Source of the DNA: Linanthus parryae
Lineage: Eukaryota > Streptophyta > Magnoliopsida > Ericales > Polemoniaceae
DNA length: 64,000 nucleotides
Direction of reading: 5' to 3'
Assembly (NCBI GenBank): GCA_023055425.1
Contig: JALGPY010000009.1
Span: 17,673,775 to 17,737,774, forward strand
Below the pieces are notes generated by a model. It made no database searches and was not told the DNA's origin. It saw only the letters and a program-made list of their open reading frames with translations. Made by a program: the position numbers and the translations under genes. This document shows positions 53,191 through 63,919 of the stretch, piece after piece (position 1 is the first letter of the stretch; each line of letters begins with the position of its first letter).

Positions 53191-54672
53191 CCCCTTATCC
53201 GGCTTGGGACAAGACCGGGAGGGCGATGCTTAATAGTAGCGGCGGAGATCAAAATCAATACAATCCAAAACTCATACTTATATTATTAAACAACTTCGTA
53301 CAGTATCTTAAACATGCTCATTACTATTACAAAATACTTATCTAACATTATTAGATAAACTACTGGTGACGTCCATAGTCTAGATGAGTCTCGCGCCCCT
53401 TCTATTTTACAGTCCAGCTCCTAGACCTGTGATGGGAAGAAATACAAGAACCTCAATTTTCGAAAGTCAGCAAGAAATGCTGACTGAGATACACCTTAGT
53501 ATGTAAAACAAGGAATATGAGGTATATTGCATAGTCACGAATTAAAACAAAACTCATAATATGATTTAAACATTTATCAGAGTTTGCAGCAGAGTAAATA
53601 GTACTACGAGTAAAGTTCATCTCGATATAAATCAATTTTCAAAATAAGTTATTGCTCAAAGTAACCAGAGTGAATAAGAACAATCCTCTAATAGGATACC
53701 CCAATCGAGGGTTGGAAAACCTTTCCCTGGGAAACCTTCCCGCGTAGGACAAACATGAGAGAAAACCTTTCCTCCGTTCCTGGCATTGTGGAGAACCTCT
53801 CCCGCCCCCACTTATATACCATAATAGACCTTAAGTGTCGACATCCCCTTATGGATCTAAAGTCCATAAGATTAGTACTAGATGTGACTCTAGCCAATCA
53901 GGCAAACAACCGGGCCAACTAAGGGCCAAACCAAGCCAATAAGGGAAAATGCAGCCAACAGAGGGCAAATCCAAACCACTAGTTCCGGTATATGTGAGCC
54001 CAGTTTCAAAACAATTAATTCGAACGATATTAAACTCAAGTACAGCATGTGAATTACAAAACGCATTTTGATACAAGTTATAAAATCATGTCACGACACG
54101 AATGAAGCTAGGCAAGCAAGACTAAGCATATAACTCACCTGATGTCGACTCAGCAGTTAGTACGTGGGATGGTCGACGAAGCCTATGTCCACAAATTCGT
54201 CGCCTATAATTTACAAATCTCTATTCACAATGGTGTCATTTCTAAAAAACGAATACACTAGCCCTATAAAGATGCTCGGCTAAGTCGAATACTAATTTCT
54301 TCTCTCACTATGTCCAATAAGCTCATCTTTAAGTCATATACTTACATATATATATATATATATAGAGAGGGAGAGAGAGAGAGAGAGATATGTTTTTGAA
54401 ATAATTTGAATAATTAAAATAAGTTTCTTACAAATCCATTTCTTTTAAACGATAAATATTTAAAACTATTTAATTCCATAACTACTAGCAAAAAGAATAA
54501 AAGAGAAATAATATTTTCTAAAGATTTATGTTAGCTAGAAATAAATATTGAATTCCGTTGATAAAATATTAGTGTATAATTGTTGAAACTTGATGTTTTC
54601 TATAAATAAAACTAAAGTGACAAATAACTAAAACAAATAGTATTTTCCACATAAATACATATAACATCTTTA
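53191..54672 (-). repeat. LTR-like non-coding sequence, unassigned
   Basis: No gene. On the minus strand the stretch to about 53210 ends in an AAGGGGTTTGTTGC-type sequence and resembles a chromovirus LTR or 3' region, with repeated AACCTTTCCC motifs at 53715-53800. No termini could be fixed. A (TA)n(GA)n microsatellite is at 54344-54388. Confidence 0.25.
54344..54388. repeat. (TA)n(GA)n microsatellite
   Basis: About 20 bases of TA repeats joined to about 25 bases of GA repeats. Confidence 0.9.
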
Positions 54673-54674
54673 TA

Positions 54675-54931
54675 CCACTCTGTCCCATCTCTTTTGCACC
54701 ATTTAGACAATTATCACTATTCACTGGGTCACTTTGACCAGATGATTTTGATAGCAAAATTTTGCAATTTTTAGATAGTTTTTTCGAAATGTTGTAGAGT
54801 AACTCTTATTCTACAAGGTCATATAAAAATGATCAAAAAATTGCATTATTTTGCGATCCAAATCACCGGGTCAAAGTGACCCAGTTACGGGTGAAAAAGT
54901 CAAATGGTGCGTTACAGCTGGGACGGAGTGG
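54675..54931. mobile_element. Stowaway-like MITE
   Basis: 257 bases between TA dinucleotides (54673-54674 and 54932-54933). The terminal inverted repeats of ~35 bases begin CCACTCTGTCCCA and, on the other strand, CCACTCCGTCCCA, and continue to GCACCATTT-GAC. Inner inverted motifs GGGTCACTTTGACC and GGGTCAAAGTGACCC follow. The TA target and CTCxGTCCC ends fit the Tc1/mariner-derived Stowaway group. Confidence 0.8.
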
Positions 54932-54968
54932 TACCTTACTTTTCAAGAAATTAATTTCTAAAACATAT

Positions 54969-56171
54969 TGTAAGTTCACCCTGTTTCAAAGGCTTGAAAT
55001 CAAGGGCTTGAAACTTATTTCAAGTGTTTTAAACAAGAACAGCAGATACAACATGAACTTAGGGGGAGTTTCTTGTTTCTTTACAACTCCAGATCTCCTA
55101 TGTTTGATTATATGTTACTTGATGATGAAAGAAAAATCATTTTACTACTCTAAACTATGATTATTCTATCTGTTTGACTCAGTTTTTGCAGGGATATATA
55201 GTTTCCTATTTTGCAGGATTGTTTCCTAATCTATTTGAATGCAGGTTGAAAATCAATTTGTCAAAGTTATTGTACACTTGATCTGCTGTACGTAAAGCTT
55301 TCCAGCCTTCTAACAAACAAGATCAAGTCAGTATCTTTGAAGATACTGAGCAATTAGCCGTTGGCAGAGCTGTTAGAAGAGTCAAAGACTTGCAGCTGAA
55401 TTTTAGGGAAGTTTTTAATGAAGATCCCGCATATCTTCAATTCAAACAAGCTGCAGAAAGGAATTTTGAATGAGGAATTTCACAGAAGAACATAAAAAAA
55501 CATTCAAACACGGCAGAGGATTGACAAGCAACCAAGAAGCAGATCCACATCATTCAATCATCTGAAGAACACTGCATTTTCACTGAAGACTTAGTTCTCA
55601 ATGTTCTTCTATTCTTATCTTCATTTTTATATCATTTAGATAATACTTCCATTTCTTATTCTTGTATATTGTTCATGTTGAAATAGAGAATTCTTACTTA
55701 ATCAGTTAGCTAGAGCAGGTACTAGATAGGTTAGTGAGAACCTCAAGCTGTAACAGAGTAAGGCATCTCTCTGTGCTTGACATCTAAGGCTTAGCTTTTG
55801 ATTAATAAGAATTGAGTTGAAAATCCTGCAGGGATTAAGTCCCTGAGGTAGAGATGTGAACTATATAAATCATTGTGTCTTGCATTTGCTTTGATGCACT
55901 TTTCTTACCTTATATACTGCTCAAAACAGGTTTCAGTTCAAGTTCTTGAAACTCATTTCAAGGCCTTGAAAACAATCAGCTTTCTCTTTACTTTATGTTT
56001 TGATTCCAAGGACTTGAAACTCTTTTCAAGGCCTTGAAATACTTGCTGCACTTCATAAACTTCTTTGAAACCAATCTTTTAGAAAAAGTCACAAAAGTTG
56101 CCATACTCTATTCAACCCCCCCCCCTTCTGGAGTATTGATCGTGTTGTCATTCCTACATTACTGCCTTTCA
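54969..56171 (+). repeat. 5' LTR of the plus-strand Sirevirus-like copy
   Basis: 1203 bases, TGTAAGTTCACCC to TGCCTTTCA. The start is confirmed by the matching 3' LTR at 63920. A TATATAAA box is at 55863-55870. Perfect TTCAAGGCCTTGAA copies are at 55957 and 56025. Confidence 0.85.
55863..55870 (+). promoter_or_regulatory. candidate TATA box in the Sirevirus-like LTR
   Basis: TATATAAA about 300 bases before the LTR end. Copy A has a decayed version on its strand. Confidence 0.4.
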
Positions 56172-56173
56172 AT

Positions 56174-56185
56174 TGGTATCAGATC
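56174..56185 (+). promoter_or_regulatory. tRNA-iMet primer binding site, one mismatch
   Basis: TGGTATCAGATC lies just after the LTR. The usual site, TGGTATCAGAGC, is perfect in the other two copies. Confidence 0.8.
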
Positions 56186-56220
56186 TTGTATCACTTCATA
56201 GATCTAACAATCTTGTGATT

Positions 56221-58080
56221 ATGAGTACTATAGGAGATGGTGGTTTCTCACAGGGGAGAGCTGCTAATAGCTCTCCCTTATTCTGTGGTGACAATTGTGT
56301 GCATTGGAAAGCCCTGATGAAAATGTTCATCATTGATCAAGATATGAAACTATGGACTATCATTCAGAAGGGTCCTCATATATTCTACACTGAGAAAGAT
56401 GGGATCAGAACTCCCAAAATTGAGGATTCACTTTCTACTTCTGAATTAAAGTATTTTTTAAAAAATTAGAGAGCTATGAATCTCTTATATTGTGCTTTGA
56501 GTGCAAATGAATTTAATAGCATCTCAGGATGCAAGACTGCCAAGGAGATATGGGATAAGCTTGTGCTAAACTTTGAAGGAACTAACCATGTCAAGAAGAA
56601 TAAGATGAACATATTTCTTAGGCAATATGAACTGTTCCAGATGAATGGAGATGAATCAATCAGAGACACGTTCAAAAAGTTCACTGATATTGTTAACAAT
56701 CTTGATTCATTGGGAAAACACATTTCCAATGAAGAAAAGTTAGAAAGATTCTGAGAAGTCTTCCTAAAGAAAAATGGGAACAAAAGACTACTGTCATTGA
56801 AGTAGCTCAAGATCTGTCATCTCTTCGACTTTATGACTTGCAAGGAAAGTTGCTTACACATGAGATCTCTATGAATGAAGCTGATGTAGATTTACCAGAC
56901 AGTGTCAAGAACTTAGCCCTGAAGGCCACGGAGAGTGAATCATCTCAAAGAATTGAACCAGAAGAAGATGATGATGAAGATCCTTTTTCTCTCATTTACG
57001 AAGCATTAACCAGGATTCTAAAGATGAAGAAGAACTTTGGAAACAAAGATTTCAGCAAGGACAAACACAGATCTTCTAGTAGTAGAGACTACAAAGGTAA
57101 ATCTATCTCTCATGGTAATAAAGCTAAAGTAATGAGTTACTTTGAGTGTGGTGATGTAGGAAACTTAATCAGAGACTATCCACACAAGAAAAGCAAACAC
57201 TTCCAGAAGAAAGACCATTACAAAAGAAAGAAAGCTATGGTAGCTTCCTGGAGTGATTCTGATTTCTCTAGTGAATCTGAGTCTGAAGAAGAGCAAGCCT
57301 ACCTCTGCCTTATGTCCAAGCATGATGAAAGTTCTGAAATGAACATATGAGGTAATGGTAAACTGCCTGATTTCTAAACCAACATATGTCCTCACTGACT
57401 ATCTTAGAACAATGCTTTTAAATGAGGAGGACTATCTGAAAGAGATTAGAACTTTGAAAGAAAAGGTTCATGAGCAAGCAAAAGAGAACTTGGAACTTTC
57501 TTGTCAAAATCAAAGCCTTGAAATTTCTCAGAAGAAGTCTGAAAGAGATTTCAAAGCCTTGGAAACCAAATTCAAGGCCTTGAAAACTCTAGTCAAGGAA
57601 GTAGTCACTGAGAACTCTCTTTTGAGTGAGAGAATTGTTGCTCTAAGTCATCATTGTGATGAATTTTAGGAACAATAGACTACTCTAACTGATAAAATTC
57701 AATATGCTAAGAATGCTATGACAAAGCTTGCTGGCTCAGAACACAATCTGAACTTGATTCTTGGAGGAAGCTTACAGTATGTTCATAAAACGGGTATTGG
57801 CTACAATCCAATCTTTCCCAAAAAAGGCAACACCTGATTTGTGAAGGTCAGTAACAAAACTTCTCCATAGTGCCATTATTGCAACATAATCTGTCATGTT
57901 AAAATGACTTGTCCTTTTAGAAGAAGAGACCCTCAAATAATGAGGAACACTTTTCCAGTTCAACTTAAAGGACAAGTTAGATAGATTTAGGTTCCTAAAG
58001 GGGTTAAACCACCTAACACGTTTTACCCAGAATATGAATCTACATTCCACACTTGGTCTAACAACTGGGTAAGGCAGTGA
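56221..58080 (+). pseudogene. gag: gag of the plus-strand Sirevirus-like copy
   Basis: It starts MSTIGDGGFSQGRAANSSPLFCGDNCVHWKALMKMF at 56221; a TAG at 56467 breaks the frame before MNLLYCALSANEFNSISGCKTAKEIWDKL (56476-56754). The acidic middle (56838-57350) carries the first zinc knuckle, here YFECGDVGNLIRDY, with one Cys, the His and the last Cys replaced. The linker has FKALETKFKALKTLVKEV, encoded by the palindrome repeat. The second knuckle, CHYCNIICHVKMTC near 57870-57912, keeps its four ligands. At least five stops or shifts occur. Confidence 0.8.
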
Positions 58081-58530
58081 ATGGTGTTTGCATATGTCAC
58101 AAAGAGTAAAGATCAAATATGGTTTATGGAAAATGGATGCTCCAGACATGTGAGTGGAAAGATTTCTTTATTCTCATTACTAAAAGAGCATTCTGATGGC
58201 TCAATAACACTTTGTGAAAAAGGCAAATGCAACATTTTAGGTATTGGTAAAGTGGGTACTAATTATGAAAATTCTATTTCTGATGTCTATTTAGTTGATG
58301 GTTTGAAATTCAACCTGCTTAGTGTATCTCAACTTTGTGATAATGGTAACAAGGTTATCTTTGACAAAGAGAAATGTGTGGTGTAACAGGAATTTGCATT
58401 CTCACTGCCTCAAGGTCAAACAATGTCTATACTTTACAGACTAACAAAGTTGCAGGTGAAAGCTTGAAGTGTCTCAAGGCCTTGAAATAGGATTCAAAGC
58501 TTTAGCACAGAAAGCTTGGACACATTAGCT
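58081..58530 (+). pseudogene. protease region of the plus-strand Sirevirus-like copy
   Basis: The reading DQIWFMENGCSRHVSG places E-N-G where D-S-G is expected (copy A has D-S-G), so the catalytic Asp is lost. It continues NILGIGKVGTNYENSISDVYLVDGLKFNLLSVSQLCD to a stop at 58384. The ~0.2 kb after GIGK is the part missing from copy A. Confidence 0.75.
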
Positions 58531-59730
58531 TCATACCTTGAACAAGTTGATCTCTAAAGACCTGGTAAGAGGTTTTCCTTCTATCAAATTCAGAGATGAT
58601 GAAATATGCAAATCCTGTGCTCAAGGTAAGCAGACAAGGAGCTCATTCAAACCAAAGAAATTTTTAAGTACTACTAGACCCATGGTACTACTTCACATGG
58701 ATATTTGTGTTCCTATGAGGACTCCAACTCCAAAGGGTAAGAAGTATATGTTAGTTATTGTCGATGATTATTTTAGATTTACTTGGGTCTTGTTTCGTAG
58801 AGATAAATAAGAAGCTCTAAACTTTGTAAAGAAATTCAAACTTTGAAAAACCTACCAATTGCTTCAATCAGAAGTGATCATGGTAGAGAATTTGATCAGC
58901 TTGAGTTTGATTTATATTGTGTTAAGTATGGTACTTATCACAACTTTTATGATCCAAGAACTCCTCAACAAAATGGTGTTGTTGAAAGAAAGAACATGAC
59001 TCTTGAATATATGTCAAGAACAATGCTTCTAGAGAACAAGTTACCAAAGTCATTCTGGGCAGAAGCTGTGAACACAGCCAACTACATACTCAACACGTGC
59101 ATGATTAGGCCAATTTTGGAGAAGACTCCTTATGAACTTTTCAGAGGAAGACAGCCAAATATTTCATATTTCAAACCTTTTGGCTGCACTTGTTTTGTTC
59201 CCAACAATTTTTAGGACAATCTTGGTAAGTTTGATGTAAGAAGTGATGAAGGTATCTTTCTTGGTTATTCTCTGACTAGAAATGCTTATAGGGTTTACAA
59301 CAAAAGAACTAAGATTGTTGAAGAAAGTATTCATGTCATTTTTGATGAAAGCTATGATGGGTATTTGAGTGAAATTTTTGCAGACTTGAATTTAAACAAG
59401 CATGAGTCAAAAGATGAAGCAGAGACTTTACATGGTTTCAAGGAAAGCGTGCAGGAAAACATGAAGAATTTTCAAGGACTTGAAAATGGTTCTCAAAGCC
59501 TTGAAAATGAGCAACATAACAATCAAATTGATCAAGCTACTTCCTCAAGATCTCAAAGGATTGAAAAGTTACCTGGAGAACCTGAGCCATGGACTCCAAA
59601 AAAGAAATTTAAATATCGTTCATCTCATCCAGTTGAAAACATTATATTTGATCCATCCATTGGTACACAAACAAGATCACAATTGAAAAACTTGTGTTGC
59701 TTTAATGCTTTTGTTTCTCTTGTATAACCC
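58531..59730 (+). pseudogene. integrase of the plus-strand Sirevirus-like copy
   Basis: The zinc module is partial (CKSCAQGKQTRSS). The core reads LLHMDICVPM, SIRSDHGREFDQ and NGVVERKNMTLEYM, so the D-D-E triad is kept, but a stop and frameshift near 58810-58840 split it. The C-terminal part (59000-59214) has FWAEAVNTANYILN and KPFGCTCF, and the tail (59365-59727) has FQGLENGSQSLENEQ repeats. Confidence 0.8.
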
Positions 59731-61252
59731 AAAAATGTGAAAGAAGCATTACAAGAAGTAGACTGAATCATTCCATTGCAAAGTGAACTCAATGAATTTG
59801 AGAGAAACAAGGTGTGGAATCTAGTTCCTCCACCCAAAGATCAATCTGTTATTGGCACAAGGTGGGTGTTCAGAAACAAGTTAGATGAAAATGGCAAGGT
59901 AATCAGAAACAAAGCCAGACTAGTAGCTCAAGGCTACAACCAAGAAGAAGGTATTAATTATGAGGAATATTTTTCTCATGTTGAAAGGTTAGAAGCAATT
60001 ATAATATTACTTGCATTTGCATCTTACATGAACATTAAAAAAATTCAAATGGATGTCAAGTGTGCATTTCTAAATGGTTACTTGCAAGAAGTTTATGTGG
60101 TCCAACCTCTTGGGTTTTAAAGTGATGAGTTTCCAAATCATGTTTATAGACTTGAAAAAACTCTCTATGGTTTAAAACAAGCTCAAATGGCTTGGTATGA
60201 AAGACTGTCAAAGTTTCTACTTGAAAGTGGTTTCGAAAGAGGATTAAATGACAAACCCTTTTCATCAAGACTCATAAGAAAGACATTTTGATAGTTCAAA
60301 TATATGTTGACGATATTATATTTGGAGCTACTAATGATTCTCTTTGCGAGGATTTCTCAAGTCTTATTAGCAGGGAATTTGAGATGAGCTTAATGGGAGA
60401 ATTGAACTTCTTCCTTGGACTGCATGTACAACAGATGAAGAAAGGTATCTTTCTGCATCAAAACAAGTATACTAAGAACTTGATTACAAGTACAATATGT
60501 CTCAGTCCAAAGCTACAATGACTCCTATGAGTTCTACACTATCCTTATCTAAGGATCAAGCTGGCGAGAGTGTAAATAAGAAAGAGTATAGATGTACGAT
60601 TGGATATTTGCTATATCTCACTGCTAGTAGACCATACATGATGTTTAGTGTCTGTATGTGTGCAAGATTTCAATCTGATCCCAAAGAGTCACATTTAGGT
60701 GCTGTTAAAAGAATATTCAGATATCTAAATGGTACCACAGATTTAGGGCTTCACTACCAAAACAGTCTAACTGTTCTCTTTGTGGATATTCAGATGCTGA
60801 CTTTGCAGGATATAAAGTAGACAGAAAGAGCACTTCAGGGTGTTGCCAACTCCTTAGCTCATCCCTAATTAGCTGGCATTCAAAGAAACAGAATTATGTG
60901 GCATTATCAACAGCTAAAGTCGAATATATAGCAGCTAGAGCATGCTGTTCACAAGGGTTGTGGCTTGCTCAGCAAATGAGGGATCTTGGATTTGATTTCA
61001 AAGAAATACCTATCAAATGTGACAACACCAGTGCTATTTAAATTACAAAGAATCCAGTTCAGCATTCCAGAACCAAGCACATAGATGTTAGACATCATTT
61101 CATCGGAGATCATGCTGAGAAAGGTGATATTGTTCTTGAATTTGTTTCTACTAACATGAAAATGGAAGACATCTTCACTAAACCATTGTCAGAAGAAAGA
61201 TTTACAGCCCTCAGACTAGAGCTTGATACGCTTAATAAGGAAGCATTGGTTT
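59731..61252 (+). pseudogene. RT and RNase H of the plus-strand Sirevirus-like copy
   Basis: RT: MQSELNEFERNKVWNLVPPP, TRWVFRNKLDENG, ARLVAQGYNQEEGINYEE and IQMDVKCAFLNGYL (59776-60120); after a stop, the second Asp pair in VQIYVDDIIFGATND (60292-60336); then the connection domain (60497-60820). RNase H: SDADFAGYKVDRKSTSG, EYIAARACCSQGLW, IKCDNTSAI followed by a stop (61038), and the tail DIFTKPLSEERFTALRLELD. The catalytic RT residues are kept, but there are at least five breaks. Confidence 0.8.
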
Positions 61253-61710
61253 AGGGGGATTATCAGGTAAGTTTAAGGTAAAGCTTTATGTGTTTCAAAG
61301 TTTTGAACTGATTTTCAAAGCCTTGAAAATCCTTTCAAATCCTTGATGTTACTTGCTTCAGCAGTATAGCTTTTCAAGGCCTTGAAATTCTTTGGAAAGC
61401 CTTGAAATAAGCCTGTACACTATTTAGTCAAAAAATTGGATCTTTTAATATTGGGTTCTATATAAGTAGATAATTTCTCAATATTGTATTTACTTTTTAA
61501 ATTTATTTACGTATAAATCACTATTATTTTATTTCCTTTCCCACATCACACACACAAATTTGAATTTCATTCAAACTGAAAAGATCTCAAAGAGATTTGG
61601 AAATATTCTTGTTTCCTTATCTAACTCAAACTCTCTAGTATTTATCTTCTCCTGTATCTCTTTCTTCACCATATCACTTTTGTCTACCTATTCTCTACCC
61701 TCAAACCCTA
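61253..61710 (+). other. spacer between pol and the extra ORF
   Basis: It begins with TTTAGGGGGATT, a polypurine-tract-like sequence, and carries one perfect and several imperfect TTCAAGGCCTTGAA palindromes (61300-61410). CT-rich sequence with ...CCCTA precedes the ATG at 61711. Confidence 0.6.
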
Positions 61711-63550
61711 ATGAGCACAAGAAGTGAGTCCCAAAGAATCCAGATGGCTGGAGCTTCAAAGGTGGTTTTAGAAAAGAAGAGGAAGACTGCAGAAGATGTG
61801 ATTCAAACTATCAATGGTGATTCTAGTTCCAGAACTCCAACTGAAGAAAAGGTTCCTTCTCCTCCAAAGAAGAAAAACAAGAAAGATCTGACACCAACTT
61901 CCAGCAAAAAGAGGAAGATGGCAGATCAGTCTGCTCCAGAGAAACAACCAGAAGCACAAGTGGCTCGTCCAAAGAAGTTGAAGAAGAAGAAGCCTACAGT
62001 TGGTGAAAAAGGAAAAGAAAAGGCTGTAGAGGTTGAACAAGAGAAAAGCACTGGCAAAGAACTGCAGTTCTATTTAGAAAAGCCTAAATCCCCTGGTAAG
62101 AAACTTTCCAACAAGTGGTTTACTTCTCAAACTGCTAGAGGTCGGTGGTTAGATGGTTTTGCCTCTAGACCAGTAGCCTATTGTAGCATGGTTAGTGTTA
62201 ACATGATGAAAACCATGAACCTGGTGTGTGTTAAGAGGCTGAAGAAAAGCTCTCTTTGGAAAGTTCTGAACCCTCCTAAAGTTGCCTACCCTAGGCTCAC
62301 TAGGCTTTTCTATCTGAATATGATGCAACTCAAAACACCTGTTAACCTAGTGATTCAATCCCAAAGTAGCTGGGTGTACAATGGAGTTAGATCACTCTGA
62401 GTTTGCCGATGTCTTAGGATGCCCAAAGAGATACAACACTGAAAAGTATCCCAAAAACGTTGAAGCTTTGAAACTGGCTAAGGAAGAACTCTTTCTACAT
62501 GATGTCTCTACCTCCTCTAAACAGTTAACACACTTTGTGCTAACTATTGAGCCAAAGTCGTGTTCACAATCTTAATGAGGTGTGTAGTGCCTAGGGAGAA
62601 TTCAAAAGAGTTTCTATGACAGGGTACTATATTTGATTTAATTGATCATGCATGGATATGATATTGATCTTCCAACAATTGTGATGAAACACATGCTCTA
62701 CTCCCAGACCAAAGAAAGAAAGCACCATTTTCCTTATGCTAATCTGCTTTCTGCTTTCTTACATCACCTTGACCTTCGTACTGACAGAGAAGAAACCATT
62801 ACCACTGGTTTTGGGATGCCTGATGAGAAAGCATTTGAGAGTTTTGGTGTTATGAAAGCCATTGATGGGATATGGAAGTTATACTCTAATCTGTCTAAGT
62901 AGGATTTGCAATCTAAGAAGTTTCCTAAACATAAGGCATTGACCCCTCCATCAAACATACCCTCTCAACCTCAAGACCTCTCAATGTTGGTTCAAAAACT
63001 TGATATTCTTGAGAAGGATATGGATGAGCTGAAGGAAAATCACCATGAGTTTGGCACTGAATTCAAGCAAGTAAAGTATATGGTTGAAAGCATCTTCAAG
63101 AGCGTCACTGTACTTCATGTGGAAGAAGAGGTGTCTCATGCTGCAGAAGGATCAAAGTGGGATGCAGAAGGTTCAACCAAAGATCTGTTCAGGGAGCATA
63201 CAACTCTGGATGAGGCTACAGGGGTGGTGAACAAAGGAAAACAAGCTGTTCAGGAACAGGATAATGAAGAACAGGAACAAGCTGATGCAGAAAATCCAGA
63301 CTCTGGGATACTAATCAAGGATCACAAGAAGAAGAAGAAGAAGAAGAAGAAGAAGAAGAAGAAGAAGAAAGCTGTCATTCCAGAGACAGTGACTGAAGAA
63401 AAACTGTTTGAAGAAACTGGTGATGCTAGTGGTCATGTAGATCAGGAAGAACAAAAAGATGATGAGGATGATGAAGAAGATAGTGGAGAAGAAGATGCTG
63501 AGCCCAAGGGATATGGAGTCCCAACTCCTTACATCTTGCCACTTCTTTAA
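61711..63550 (+). pseudogene. extra ORF after pol in the plus-strand Sirevirus-like copy, unknown function
   Basis: ATG 61711 gives MSTRSESQRIQMAGASKVVL, then a lysine-rich segment with PPKKKNKKD, SSKKRKM and KKLKKKKPT that could act as a nuclear import signal. A folded-looking domain follows (RGRWLDGFASRPVAYCSMVS, LNPPKVAYPRLTRLFYLNMM). The frame shifts at ~62395 to EFADVLGCPKRYN, breaks again near 62575 and 62900, and ends with a coiled-coil-like part (LVQKLDILEKDMDELKENHHEF), an acidic region and a lysine run from (AAG)n at 63325-63369. The same ORF is in copy A (17870-19579). No transmembrane segment is seen. Confidence 0.7.
63325..63369. repeat. (AAG)n microsatellite within the extra ORF
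   Basis: About 45 bases of AAG triplets encoding a lysine run, like the unrelated ORF at 33838. Confidence 0.9.
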
Positions 63551-63908
63551 TTCTTTTTCAAGGCCTTGAATCTCTATTTAAAGTCTTAAAATATCTATCT
63601 TTTCAAAAACTTATTTGCTCAGTTTTCCAAACATTGATCCAGCATTTTCTCATTATATTTTTATGAAAGTCAAAAAGGGGGAGAAATTTAGGTGTTTATC
63701 TGTTTACTTTAATTGATTTATATCTGGCTTAGAGATTTGTTTTAGATCAATAGGGTTTGCTAGACATTGTTGTTTTAAATTGTTCAAATAAGTTTGATTA
63801 GTTGGATATCTCGTGTTACAGTTTATTATCAAGAATTCTGCTATGCTCTAATGATTATCTTTTGCAGAGAATCAGTTCCCTAAAAGAATTTTGGTTTTGT
63901 CATTCATC
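63551..63908 (+). other. 3' untranslated region of the plus-strand Sirevirus-like copy
   Basis: It contains a perfect TTCAAGGCCTTGAA at 63557 and an internal polypurine-like tract, CAAAAAGGGGGAGAAATTT (63671-63689). No gene. Confidence 0.6.
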
Positions 63909-63919
63909 GAGGGGGAGGT
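63909..63919 (+). promoter_or_regulatory. polypurine tract of the plus-strand Sirevirus-like copy
   Basis: GAGGGGGAGGT directly before the 3' LTR start TGTAAGTTCATCC. Confidence 0.8.
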
